A program made the translations under genes and the position numbers. From NCBI GenBank assembly GCA_902518965.1, contig CABYIQ010000008.1, positions 1-64,000 on the forward strand: a stretch of 64,000 bases of DNA. Reading direction: 5' to 3'. Position 1 is the stretch's first letter. Each line of letters begins with the position of its first letter. This DNA is from an uncultured SAR116 cluster alpha proteobacterium (lineage in GTDB: Bacteria > Pseudomonadota > Alphaproteobacteria > Puniceispirillales > Puniceispirillaceae). Shown piece by piece: positions 51,101 to 59,249 of the stretch. Below the pieces are notes generated by a model. The model was not told where the DNA came from and ran no database searches. It saw nothing but the letters and a program-made list of their open reading frames with translations.

Positions 51101-51235
51101 CGTGCCCACACCATGCTCATGGACAATATGCAAACGGGCAAATCAACACGGCTCTCCTGGGGCGAATACAGCTTTCGCCAGGGGCTAAGCGAGCGTGACT
51201 TCACACCGCAGAGACTTCCCAAGGCCTACCGATGA
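48125..51235 (+). CDS. RND/MMPL-family transporter fused in frame to an outer-membrane lipoprotein-sorting (LolA-like) domain
   Basis: RND/SSD region (VAMTLGIVVDDTVHFMLKYANARKRG) followed without a stop by MKINATSTASLAM...VTVEGEMVLKNKAGNESVRKFRSTILEAADVSEGDRSIITFSQPRDVRGTALLTHS. ATG at 48125 preceded by GGAGAGGA; ORF track starts at 48089. Confidence 0.85.
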   Translation: MERFADFVVNNRIKVAIATMLMAFAIFAGIPNLKLDTDGRVFMAADNPDKILLDRFEQEFAKDDNLAIIVVPKDGEVFTPKTLGAIGAMTEDLWNLPYIRLVNSITRFQNTYADGDMMVVKDLVPEPSTVTVEEAAAAKIAALDRIELRNSLINEDGSATAISVIFRLPGIDLVSEIPDINAEFEPLLEQYRADYPDITFKASGSVAISQAFATASQRDGETLTPAMLLSMLLIVGLLLRSATGSLLILILAALSALVSLGALGWTHIPINSATAVAPLMVITLAVASSVHVLSSVRQTMLETADRTIWARRALTDHGLGITVAVFTTAIGFLSLNFSISPPFRQLGNMVAGGMIGVWVFTMFLLPGLICWVPIRQKRDEASVDRLMVALAEFVIRHQRRLLLGIPAIIIGFGAGISQIKLEDDFLRYFDESFETRQATDLYETKLGGLNVLEYSVDTGEENGINSVEYLKKLDDLSAFLRAQPEVSHIRSLSDTIKRLNMNMNGDDSAFYRIPESDEEASQFLFLYELSLGYGMDLTDQINVDRSSTRVSAFVGYATTRQLIALDEKVQTWFDANAPELKSPVTGQTHVYTMISARDVPSMLRGTTLALVFISFVIFLVLRNLKLGIVSLAPNLLPAMMGFGLWGYMVGNVTLAVSIVVAMTLGIVVDDTVHFMLKYANARKRGKSAEDSVRHAFKSVGMALTVTSLGLVIGFTILGQSGFAVNRDMARLTAITLSFALFVDFLFLPPLLMFLDRIKTMKINATSTASLAMITTLASAALLLPLAKPVEASNEKGLAIATEVDNRDKGWGDVTVEGEMVLKNKAGNESVRKFRSTILEAADVSEGDRSIITFSQPRDVRGTALLTHSKIEPDDDSQWIFLPAVKRVKRISSSNRTGKFVSSEFSYEDLGSEEVADNEHIWLEDAPCVHDNALTCAAVESRPKNKRSGYSKRVSFIDLDQYRVHQIDFYNRRGDLEKSLKFKDYKQYERAFWRAHTMLMDNMQTGKSTRLSWGEYSFRQGLSERDFTPQRLPKAYR

Positions 51236-52446
51236 TCGCGAAAATTACCTTGTGCCTTACCGTTGTCTTCTCAGCGGCATTGGCCACTTTTGCTTGCCTG
51301 ACAGGTCATTCAGCCAGAGCCGAGATCGGTACCGAGCATCGCGGTGAAATCATAGTGGAAGCAAGCTGGTATCCGCAAAGCGCAGCCTATGCCGGCCAGA
51401 AAAATAGCTTTGTCTATCTTGAAGCGCGTCCTGAACTGGTGATCTATGGCGATTCTGCCGAAGCGCGAGTCCAACCCCGCATCAGCGGCGGAACGGCTGG
51501 CGACGGCCTCATTGACTTCCGTGAGGCCTATGTTACCGCGCGCCTTGGCGACGCCGATATCCTTGTCGGCAGCACCATCCTTTTCTGGGGCAAGGTGGAA
51601 AGCTATAATCTGGTCGATGTGGTCAATGCTAAGGATTTCAGCCGTGGCTTGATGCGAAGCGAAAAACTCGGCGCGCCGATGCTGCGCCTGTCCTGGCCGG
51701 TTGGACCCGGGCAGCTTGACCTTTTAGCAATCGATTTTGCCGAGAACATCTATCCCGGGATGGCGAGCCGCGAACGGCCGGCGCTTCGCATTGCGAACGG
51801 AGCCAGCTATTCCAGCGGGGCCAAGCGTGACGACATCGCCAACGCCGTCCGCTGGTCCGGATATTTCAACAATATTGATCTTGGCGTTAGCTGGTTTCGC
51901 GGTACTGGCTCCGCCCCGCGGCTTCTGCCACAGTCGGACGGCACACTGAAGCCGGATTATAGCCGCATCACCCAAGCCGGGCTCGATATCCAGTATCTTC
52001 GCGGCGATTCCATATTGAAGGCCGAACTAGTCCGGCGGTCTGGTCAGTATAACAGGCTTGGCATGACGCCAACCTATCACGCCGGTGTCTTTGGGATCGA
52101 ACATAATATCTATGGAATCATGGATGGAGGCCAGGACATTGTGCTGCTCGGCGAATATGCCCGCGACAGCCGCAAGGGCCTGGCGCATAGCGGCTTACAG
52201 AACGACCTGACGGTCGGCGGCCGTTGGCTTTGGAATGATGTCGAAGACACCGAGGTGCTTGGCCTTCTAACTCGCGACCTTAACAATGGCGCACAAACAA
52301 TAACAGTCAGCATCGATCGTCGAATTTCCGAAGAAGTAACCTTCGAGGCCAGCGCCAGAGGCACGTCGCGCTATGCCAGCGACCCGAACAGTTCGGCGTT
52401 GCAGAAGGACAGCGCCGTGATCATGGCTCTAATCTACAGGTTTTAA
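51232..52446 (+). CDS. Exported outer-membrane beta-barrel protein (DUF1302-like)
   Basis: Signal peptide, alternating beta-strand pattern, terminal aromatic (ALIYRF); overlaps the stop of the RND gene by 4 bp. Confidence 0.7.
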   Translation: MIAKITLCLTVVFSAALATFACLTGHSARAEIGTEHRGEIIVEASWYPQSAAYAGQKNSFVYLEARPELVIYGDSAEARVQPRISGGTAGDGLIDFREAYVTARLGDADILVGSTILFWGKVESYNLVDVVNAKDFSRGLMRSEKLGAPMLRLSWPVGPGQLDLLAIDFAENIYPGMASRERPALRIANGASYSSGAKRDDIANAVRWSGYFNNIDLGVSWFRGTGSAPRLLPQSDGTLKPDYSRITQAGLDIQYLRGDSILKAELVRRSGQYNRLGMTPTYHAGVFGIEHNIYGIMDGGQDIVLLGEYARDSRKGLAHSGLQNDLTVGGRWLWNDVEDTEVLGLLTRDLNNGAQTITVSIDRRISEEVTFEASARGTSRYASDPNSSALQKDSAVIMALIYRF

Positions 52447-52489
52447 GGGCCGGAATAAATTTCTCGTCCACATATGCGGCGTAGGGTAG

Positions 52490-52541
52490 TGGGCCCAGCA
52501 GTAATCGAACTCCCGACATGCAGATTATGATTCCACTAACC
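52490..52541 (-). pseudogene. tRNA-Met(CAT)-like 3' fragment
   Basis: Minus strand GGTTAGTGGAATCATAATCTGCATGTCGGGAGTTCGATTACTGCTGGGCCCA: anticodon-loop ATCATAA and GTTCGAT T-loop recognisable, 5' half missing. Confidence 0.6.
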
Positions 52542-52584
52542 TAAACAAAATTACCTTCCTCTAAAATAGCCTAAATATCACAGG

Positions 52585-52690
52585 ACCGCGCAGCAACAGC
52601 CCCCACCCCCCGAACAAAAACCATAGCTGATTGCCAAAGGCAATCAGTAACCCCGGTCCGTGGTCCACGGACCTTAGAACTGGGTTCAGG
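52585..52690 (-). repeat. Dispersed repeat family A, copy (minus orientation)
   Basis: CAGCAACAGCCCCCACCCCCCGAACAAAAACCATAGCTGATTGCCAAAGGCAATCAGTAACCCCGGTCCGTGGTCCACGGACC; contains two palindromes. Confidence 0.7.
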
Positions 52691-52798
52691 CAAGGTTGCG
52701 GGTAAGGTTTTGATAGTTGACCATATGGGCTAATATGCTAAGCTATTGATATAGCTGGATTCAGTCACAAATTGGCGCGTGTGTTAGGCTTCGAACTT

Positions 52799-52813
52799 CC
52801 CTTCACCCGCTCC
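52799..52813 (+). mobile_element. tRNA-Gly 3'-end attachment remnant
   Basis: CCCTTCACCCGCTCC preceded by element-end sequence ATGCTAAGCTATTGATATAG (52734 onward) and followed by an integrase fragment. Confidence 0.75.
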
Positions 52814-52879
52814 AAATCATCAATCACATGATGTGTATCTCATTGAAATGTAAGCATGTGCTATGTTTGCAGGAGATGA

Positions 52880-53101
52880 GTGATGTACAAAGTGATGTAC
52901 AATTCCAATGCCCATTACGTGTCATGCAGGGCTGGTATCTATTACTACACAAGACGTGTTCCTATTGATGTAAGACAGTATTATGCCTCCCCTCGCCTAT
53001 CCTTTAGTCTGAGAACCAAGTCATATTCCGGGGCTGTTCGTGCAGCTCGGTCAGTGACACAGCGTTTTGAGGATTTTACGAGCATTAGACATGTCTTTTG
53101 A
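52880..53101 (+). pseudogene. N-terminal fragment of a tyrosine integrase
   Basis: AGIYYYTRRVPIDVRQYYASPRLSFSLRTKSYSGAVRAARSVTQRFEDF parallels NGIYYYSRRVPADLHKRFNKDRVIISLRTRSQDKALRSAQTLSDRLERY of the intact integrase; catalytic domain absent. Confidence 0.8.
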
Positions 53102-53534
53102 ATACTTCTGTCCTGCCGTTTTCAAAAACAAGCAATGTATCGAAAGGCTCTTTGCTATTTCCCATCTCCATGCCTGGAGAACCAATAGGCATTCCGGGAA
53201 CAGTCAAACCAAGGGCCTGTGGCCTCTCAATTAGCAACCTATATATATCACTCACCGGCACATGGCCTTCAATAAAATATTGGCTAATGGTTGCTGTGTG
53301 ACATGAATTCAGTTCGGTTGGTATATCTAATTGTGATTTTATAGACTTTAATACCTCATCATTTACGAATTGAACTTCGGCTCTCACCCCACCCAAAATC
53401 ATCCTTTTGACCCATTCACCGCAACAACCACAAGTTTCTGTCCGGTAAACAATTAAAGTCTCGGACATGGAAAAAACATTGGCTGGGATTGCAGTGATTG
53501 CAAGAGTTCCAATAATAAAGTCGCGTCGGTTCAT
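53085..53534 (-). CDS. DUF411 metal-binding protein
   Basis: Tat-like start MNRRDFIIGTLAI; YRTETCGCCGEWVKRM; NSCHTATISQYFIEGHVPVSDI. Confidence 0.85.
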   Translation of the reverse strand: MNRRDFIIGTLAITAIPANVFSMSETLIVYRTETCGCCGEWVKRMILGGVRAEVQFVNDEVLKSIKSQLDIPTELNSCHTATISQYFIEGHVPVSDIYRLLIERPQALGLTVPGMPIGSPGMEMGNSKEPFDTLLVFENGRTEVFKRHV

Positions 53535-53743
53535 TGATGAGCCTCATTTAGATGATTGATTAGAAACATAAATGGTCAAACTCTTTCAATTGTTCAATAC
53601 ATGGTTTCTATAATTTAGTCTGTGCATGGGCTTTAAAGGGAATACAATGATTTTTAGATTGCTGTGCAAATTGATTAAAGCCATCATTAAATGATTGCAG
53701 TCTTGCACTAGTTCTCATTAAATGAAAAGGGGGAGGTGTCCAT

Positions 53744-54946
53744 TTGCTAGCAAATTACCTCGAATATGTCTTTAAACCGAGAACACGTTATCCAAAAAGT
53801 TGGGCTCCAGCTTTTACTGCCATACAACTTGGTTTTATTGCTGGCGGTATTGGTCTTGTTGGCAGAGACGCACTCTTGTTTTTTACAGTGCAAAATTGGC
53901 ATTTAGTAATCTTTGCTGAACTTTGTTTTGCATCAATTATCGCTCTTGGGTTTTTATTACACACTTTGGGTTATGCCCAAGTTGGAGTCGTCATCTCATG
54001 TTTGGCTGGTGTAGGCTCGGCTACAGCCTTTATTACACTTTTGGGATGGGATTCCATGTTCCATCTTTGGTATATTAATTTGGCAATCCTTTTGATTGCG
54101 GTGCCGATACGAATTAGTCTTAAGACGGCATTAGCTGGACTCATTATTTTACTTTATGGGGGAATGTTTTTTAATTTTTCTAGTCAAGATGGTTACGTTA
54201 ATGTTCCCTACCTCACAGCAAGCCTTTTAGGTTTAAGTAATATTTTTGGTACCCTACTTGTTCTCGGCATTCCGATGGGCATGTATTCAAAATTTTTAGT
54301 CCAAGAACGTGAAACCTCGGAGAGATTGCTCCACAATATAATGCCAAAACAAATAGCCGAAATTCTGAAAAACTCCTCAGAACCAGTGGCCTTAGAAAAT
54401 CCAGATATTAGCGTTATGATGGCTGACATAGTAAACTTCACATCATTTTCTGATAATGTTTCTGCGGAAAAGGTGGTCAAATTATTAAATGGCATTTTTT
54501 CAAGATTTGATGAAGTTGTTCTAGAGTATAGTGTTGAAAAAATTAAAACCATTGGGGACGCTTACATGGTTGTAGCAGGACTGCCAGAGGCAAGGGCTGA
54601 CCATGCGCAAATATTGGTGGATATGTCCGCCAAATTTATAGAAATTGCAAGCGAATATAATGACCACGAGGGAAACCCAATTCAAATTAGGATTGGCATC
54701 CACTCTGGGCCAGCAGTTTCAGGTGTAATTGGGAAATCAAAGTTTGCATTTGACGTTTGGGGAGATACAATCAATACCGCCGCTCGCCTTGAGAGCAATG
54801 GTGAGCCTGGCAAAATACACCTCTCACAAAGAACTTTTGACCTGCTTGACAAAAACTCCAGTTTTAATGTCAGAAGCCAATCAATTAGTATGAAGGGCAA
54901 GGGAGTAATGCAGACAATTTTAATTGGTCAGGCTGTCAAGCAATAA
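53744..54946 (+). CDS. Membrane-anchored class III adenylate cyclase
   Basis: N-terminal hydrophobic segments; catalytic motifs MMADIVNFTSFS, KIKTIGDAYMVVAG, FDVWGDTINTAARLES. Confidence 0.9.
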   Translation: MLANYLEYVFKPRTRYPKSWAPAFTAIQLGFIAGGIGLVGRDALLFFTVQNWHLVIFAELCFASIIALGFLLHTLGYAQVGVVISCLAGVGSATAFITLLGWDSMFHLWYINLAILLIAVPIRISLKTALAGLIILLYGGMFFNFSSQDGYVNVPYLTASLLGLSNIFGTLLVLGIPMGMYSKFLVQERETSERLLHNIMPKQIAEILKNSSEPVALENPDISVMMADIVNFTSFSDNVSAEKVVKLLNGIFSRFDEVVLEYSVEKIKTIGDAYMVVAGLPEARADHAQILVDMSAKFIEIASEYNDHEGNPIQIRIGIHSGPAVSGVIGKSKFAFDVWGDTINTAARLESNGEPGKIHLSQRTFDLLDKNSSFNVRSQSISMKGKGVMQTILIGQAVKQ

Positions 54947-55144
54947 GACAATTTCTTTCAGTGAACCATCGTTCTTTTTGAGTCTTGATACAACCGTTTT
55001 ATTTTTATTATTCACGGCCATGTTCTCAGCCGGTACCACCGCTGCCGAACGTTCCACTTATCTTTGGAAATTTTCACTTACTGCCATTTGGTAATTATCT
55101 GGTTCTGGGGTTTTCATTTTACATGTTTTGATCAATCATTTCCC

Positions 55145-55597
55145 ATGGTCACTGATAAGATACATGAAGTGTTAACGACTGGTATTGGACACATAGGATG
55201 TGTTTCTTCATCTTTGAGACCATTTCATTCTGATGTTTTGGGTGTCATTTACAATCGGGATTCTGAGGAGATATCTTGTTGTCTTAATAGAGAGTCCAGC
55301 GAGCCATTCTTGAATAATTTGGTTGTTGGCTCAATGGTCAGCCTTTTTGTAGGTGCTATTAGCCATGAAGCTTATAACATAAAAGGACCTGTAACAGCGT
55401 TACGGGATGTTCAAGAAAATGAAAAATTTGTCTGTGATAAATTAAGGCATGGGATTTACGAACCTTTCGCTGCATTAGGGATCACGCAAGATTTAGCAGA
55501 CAGGTATTGGTTGAGAACTCCAAACGTGACGGTAGTATTTAAAGTGAATAAAATTTTTATCCAAACGCCTGGACCAGACGCAGGCAAGCAAGTCTAG
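55145..55597 (+). CDS. DUF447/flavin reductase- or PNPOx-like protein
   Basis: MVTDKIHEVLTTGIGHIGCVSSSLRPFHSDVLGVIYNRDSEEISCCLNRES; weak fold-level call. ORF track start is 55064. Confidence 0.5.
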   Translation: MVTDKIHEVLTTGIGHIGCVSSSLRPFHSDVLGVIYNRDSEEISCCLNRESSEPFLNNLVVGSMVSLFVGAISHEAYNIKGPVTALRDVQENEKFVCDKLRHGIYEPFAALGITQDLADRYWLRTPNVTVVFKVNKIFIQTPGPDAGKQV

Positions 55598-55615
55598 GTA
55601 ATTCTGAGAAATTCT

Positions 55616-56005
55616 ATGATTAATGAAGAACATCTTCCAGCTCTCCAAGGTATGTTTCCAAGTTGGATTACCACGTCATCAAGCGAAGGTGAACCTAATA
55701 CAACCGTCATCTCTCAAATATGGTATGTAAGTGCAAATGAGGTTGCATTGTCATTTCAATTTTTCAATAAGACAAAAAAAAACATCAGTCAAAATCCCTT
55801 TGCTTACGCTACAATTTTAAATCCTGAGAATTTTGATATGTTTAATTTAGAGCTACAATATGCGCGTACTGAGAGTGATGGTGACCTATTTGATGAAATG
55901 GATATGAAACTCGAAGCAATCGCCTCCATGACTGGAATGTCTGGTATTTTTGAATTGAAAGGTGCAGACATTTATAAAGTGCTGTCAATTATAAAAACAA
56001 ATTGA
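55616..56005 (+). CDS. Pyridoxamine 5'-phosphate oxidase-fold protein
   Basis: LPALQGMFPSWITTSSSEGEPNTTVISQIWYVSANEVALSFQFFNKTKKNISQNPFAYATI. Confidence 0.7.
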   Translation: MINEEHLPALQGMFPSWITTSSSEGEPNTTVISQIWYVSANEVALSFQFFNKTKKNISQNPFAYATILNPENFDMFNLELQYARTESDGDLFDEMDMKLEAIASMTGMSGIFELKGADIYKVLSIIKTN

Positions 56006-56065
56006 AAAGCAGCTGCCAGGTTTCATGGTTATGATGGTGTTTCCAGATGAATATGGAGCCTCATT

Positions 56066-57547
56066 TTGATGCATGAAAATGACATCGACGATGTAAAACG
56101 TCTGTTAGAACGTCGAAATAACGAAATCAATATTATTGAAAAAGTTGCATCTAAAATAAACAAATCATTGGATATGGATGTGATCGCCAATACTATGCTG
56201 GAAAGTATGCACGAGTATTTTGACTTCGAACACTCCATGATACTTTTAGTAGATCAGAATGAAAGCTCCCTCAAAGTAATTGCAACTTATGGCTACGATG
56301 ACCAGGGTATTGGCGCTGAGGTGAAAATTGGCGTTGGTGTTATAGGCATGGTAGCCAAAAAGAAAAAATTAATGCGATTGGGTAATATGGGCGCGCAAAA
56401 ACAATACGTTAACGCGATCAAAGAGCAAGTCCAGCCTGTGAACAAAGGAAAACCTTTGGACGAAATAGTTTTACCAGGCCTTCAAAATGCCGAAAGTCAA
56501 GTGGCGATCCCAATGTTGATAGAAAACGAGCTTATAGGAGTGTTTTCAGTTGAAAGTGATAGGGTAAATATTTTTGATAAGTCAGATGAGCTTATCATTA
56601 AAATATTAGCTAATCAGGCAGCTAGCGCACTTCAAAATGCCAAACTTTACAATTTAGAACAACAACGCTTACGCGAACTAGACAGAGCCCATGCAGAGTT
56701 AGCTGACTTAAACTTAAATTTGGAAAAAAAAGTGTCTGACCGGACAGAGGAATTGGTCGCGCTGTCTGAAAAACTCTCAAAATATTTTTCTCCACAAGTT
56801 TACGATTCAATTTTTTCTGGAGAATTAGATGTAAAAATTCAAACACAGCGGAAGCCACTCACTGTATTTTTCTGTGATCTCCAGGGTTTTACACACTTAA
56901 CGGAAAAATTGGAACCTGAGATATTGACTGAAATTTTGACTGAATATTTAACAGCGATGTCTAGGATTGCTATCAATTGGGGCGGGACTATAGATAAATA
57001 TATTGGTGATGCAATCTTAGTATTTTTTGGTGATCCAGAAAGTAAAGGAAACAAAGAGGATGCAATCGCATGTGTTTCCATGGCGCTTGAGATGCTTGAT
57101 AAATTAGAATCCTTGAGGGAGGGTTGGCGGGAAAGAGGAATAGCTAGCTCTCTTAACGCGAGAATAGGAATACACTCAGGTGTATGCACAGTTGGAAATT
57201 TTGGCTCAGAAGATCGTTTAGATTACACCGTTATAGGAAATGGTGTCAATTTGGCATCAAGACTTGAGTCAAGCGCAGAGCCGAACAAAATTTTAATATC
57301 GGAAGACACTTATCTTCTAGTTAAAGATGAGATGAAATGCGTCAAAAAACAGGATATCTCAGTAAAGGGAATTTCTTATCCAATTAAAACCTATGAGGTT
57401 TCAGGTTTTTCGGCAAATAGTGACTCTTATTCATCGAAGCTTGTCAAATCAATCCCGGGCCTCTCATTAACTTTTGACCCAAATGAAATAGAAGATAACG
57501 ATCGAGCAATGAAGCTGATTTCTGAGATTCTAAGTCGACTGGTTTAG
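56066..57547 (+). CDS. GAF domain plus class III adenylate cyclase
   Basis: GAF region (FDFEHSMILLVDQNESSLKVIATYG), coiled coil, catalytic motifs FFCDLQGFTHL, KYIGDAILVFFGDPES, DYTVIGNGVNLASRLES. Confidence 0.9.
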   Translation: MMHENDIDDVKRLLERRNNEINIIEKVASKINKSLDMDVIANTMLESMHEYFDFEHSMILLVDQNESSLKVIATYGYDDQGIGAEVKIGVGVIGMVAKKKKLMRLGNMGAQKQYVNAIKEQVQPVNKGKPLDEIVLPGLQNAESQVAIPMLIENELIGVFSVESDRVNIFDKSDELIIKILANQAASALQNAKLYNLEQQRLRELDRAHAELADLNLNLEKKVSDRTEELVALSEKLSKYFSPQVYDSIFSGELDVKIQTQRKPLTVFFCDLQGFTHLTEKLEPEILTEILTEYLTAMSRIAINWGGTIDKYIGDAILVFFGDPESKGNKEDAIACVSMALEMLDKLESLREGWRERGIASSLNARIGIHSGVCTVGNFGSEDRLDYTVIGNGVNLASRLESSAEPNKILISEDTYLLVKDEMKCVKKQDISVKGISYPIKTYEVSGFSANSDSYSSKLVKSIPGLSLTFDPNEIEDNDRAMKLISEILSRLV

Positions 57548-57760
57548 TGAACTTTTGAAATTTCAAAAATGCTATTTTAAACAATGCACAAAGCCGCCGC
57601 TCTATATAAGCCTAATTAATAGGTTTTTTGTCCTACATTCACTGTCAATATGGTGTTTGAATGAAATACCCAATTATAATAATACGGAACTGGTGCCGCT
57701 AGAAATAGAATAGCGACGGTGTTTGTTTCTGATAAATCAAAAAACTAATGAACACTGAGG

Positions 57761-58126
57761 CTAATTCTGACCCACTCTCCTTTTCTGAAGTTGACGCAAG
57801 CGGTCACTCAAGACTGCTACGACCCCCCTAATGATAATATCAGTTTCTGCTAGCTTTTTTTCAAAATCCTCTTTCGTGACGTGGACAACGTCAACCTCAG
57901 AATAGGCTCTTGCAGTGGCAGTCCTAAGTTCTGAATCTATCACTCCCATCTCGCCAATAATTTCTGTTTCTTTAAGCGTAATATCTGGTTTGTTAGATGA
58001 TAAATTTCCTGGAAAATACACACCAACACTCCCAGAGGCGATAAGATATAACCCATCCGCTGCATCGCCCACATTGAATATTACCTGTCCCGCATTGTAT
58101 CGCTTTTTTTCCATGGTCTCCCTCAT
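57761..58126 (-). CDS. Stand-alone cyclic nucleotide-binding domain protein
   Basis: YNAGQVIFNVGDAADGLYLIASGSVGVYFP...IIGEMGVIDSELRTATARAYSEVDVVHV; no DNA-binding domain. Confidence 0.85.
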   Translation of the reverse strand: MRETMEKKRYNAGQVIFNVGDAADGLYLIASGSVGVYFPGNLSSNKPDITLKETEIIGEMGVIDSELRTATARAYSEVDVVHVTKEDFEKKLAETDIIIRGVVAVLSDRLRQLQKRRVGQN

Positions 58127-58310
58127 TAGAAAATATTTTTCTGAACTACGAATGATAGTAAGGAAAAAATAAAACTATGAACATATTCATAATGATTAAA
58201 TTCATTTGGCTCAATTCTGCCCTCGCACAAATTACGAAATATAGTGAAAATCAGTCAAACAAAGGTTAACGCTTCATGGGCAATGTACGGCAAACAGTTT
58301 ATAAGAAAGA

Positions 58311-59225
58311 CTACCGTGTCATTTGAAGGAATTGTTGTATCAGAGGGATTAAAACATGCGGAGCATCCTCCTGACAAAAATGTCCAGCGCCAGGTATTTC
58401 AACAACTGGTGCATTTGGATATAAACTCTTGAAATCATCAATTTGATATTGCGGATCAATTGCATTATCCTCCATGCCAACAGCAAGCATTGCTGGCTTA
58501 CTCTTTATTTCGTCTAACATAGGAAAACCTTCTTTGACGTATGGCACTATTCGACGAAGTAGTGCATCAAGAGGGAATTCAATTGCGCCAATTGCTGAAT
58601 TTTTATCCGGAAAAGCGGAAGCATAGGCTCTTACCCAATTGGGATCCAGTGCTTCATTCGTTTTCAGTCCAAGACGTTGCATTATAGAAACTAAACTCGT
58701 TCCAATATTTCCAAGCACCTCTTCGATAGTTCCAGCGTTATAAAGTTCTCCCACAAATTGAAACCATGGGGAAATGACTGTTTGACGGATCCCACCATAA
58801 CCAGTCACGGAGTTTAAAAATATAAATCGTGAAACCTGTTCTGAGTTTCGCAGAGCATAGGCAACGCCAATGGGCCCACCCCAATCTTGCATGACAAAGG
58901 TAATCTCAGTTAGTTCTAATTTTTCAATGAGGCCAGCTAAATTATCTACATGGGTTTTTAAAGTGTATTCGCGATCTTGGGGTGTCTCGCTTTTTCCAAA
59001 TCCCATATGATCTGGTACAATAACCCGATTATCGCGAGACAGCGGCGGAATAAACTTTCTATAAATATATCCCCAAGTTGGTTCTCCGTGTAAGCAAATT
59101 ATTGGTGTCCCTACACCCTCATCAACATAATGCATTTTGAACCCATTTCCTGAAAAGAAATTTGGTTTAAAGGGCCATGTATCGTTAAAAGTTTCTTGAG
59201 CAAGAATCATAAGACCTCTGATCAT
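58311..59225 (-). CDS. Alpha/beta hydrolase, haloalkane dehalogenase-like
   Basis: IICLHGEPTWGYIYRKFIPPL, FVMQDWGGPIGVAYA, AGHFCQEDAPHVLI. ORF track start 59312 lies inside repeat A, so the ATG at 59225 or 59210 is preferred. Confidence 0.8.
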   Translation of the reverse strand: MIRGLMILAQETFNDTWPFKPNFFSGNGFKMHYVDEGVGTPIICLHGEPTWGYIYRKFIPPLSRDNRVIVPDHMGFGKSETPQDREYTLKTHVDNLAGLIEKLELTEITFVMQDWGGPIGVAYALRNSEQVSRFIFLNSVTGYGGIRQTVISPWFQFVGELYNAGTIEEVLGNIGTSLVSIMQRLGLKTNEALDPNWVRAYASAFPDKNSAIGAIEFPLDALLRRIVPYVKEGFPMLDEIKSKPAMLAVGMEDNAIDPQYQIDDFKSLYPNAPVVEIPGAGHFCQEDAPHVLIPLIQQFLQMTR

Positions 59226-59249
59226 ATCAATTAGTGTTAGAAATAAAAC

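Noticed and set aside
57595-57640. Short hairpin CCTAATTAATAGGTTTTTT after the GAF-cyclase gene
   Set aside because: Compatible with a weak terminator but the stem is only four pairs; not reported as a feature.
53744-58126. Pycsar-type anti-phage system
   Set aside because: Cyclase plus cNMP-binding protein is suggestive, but the binding protein has no TM, TIR or other effector domain and the cyclases look like ordinary adenylate cyclases; kept only as a signalling cassette.
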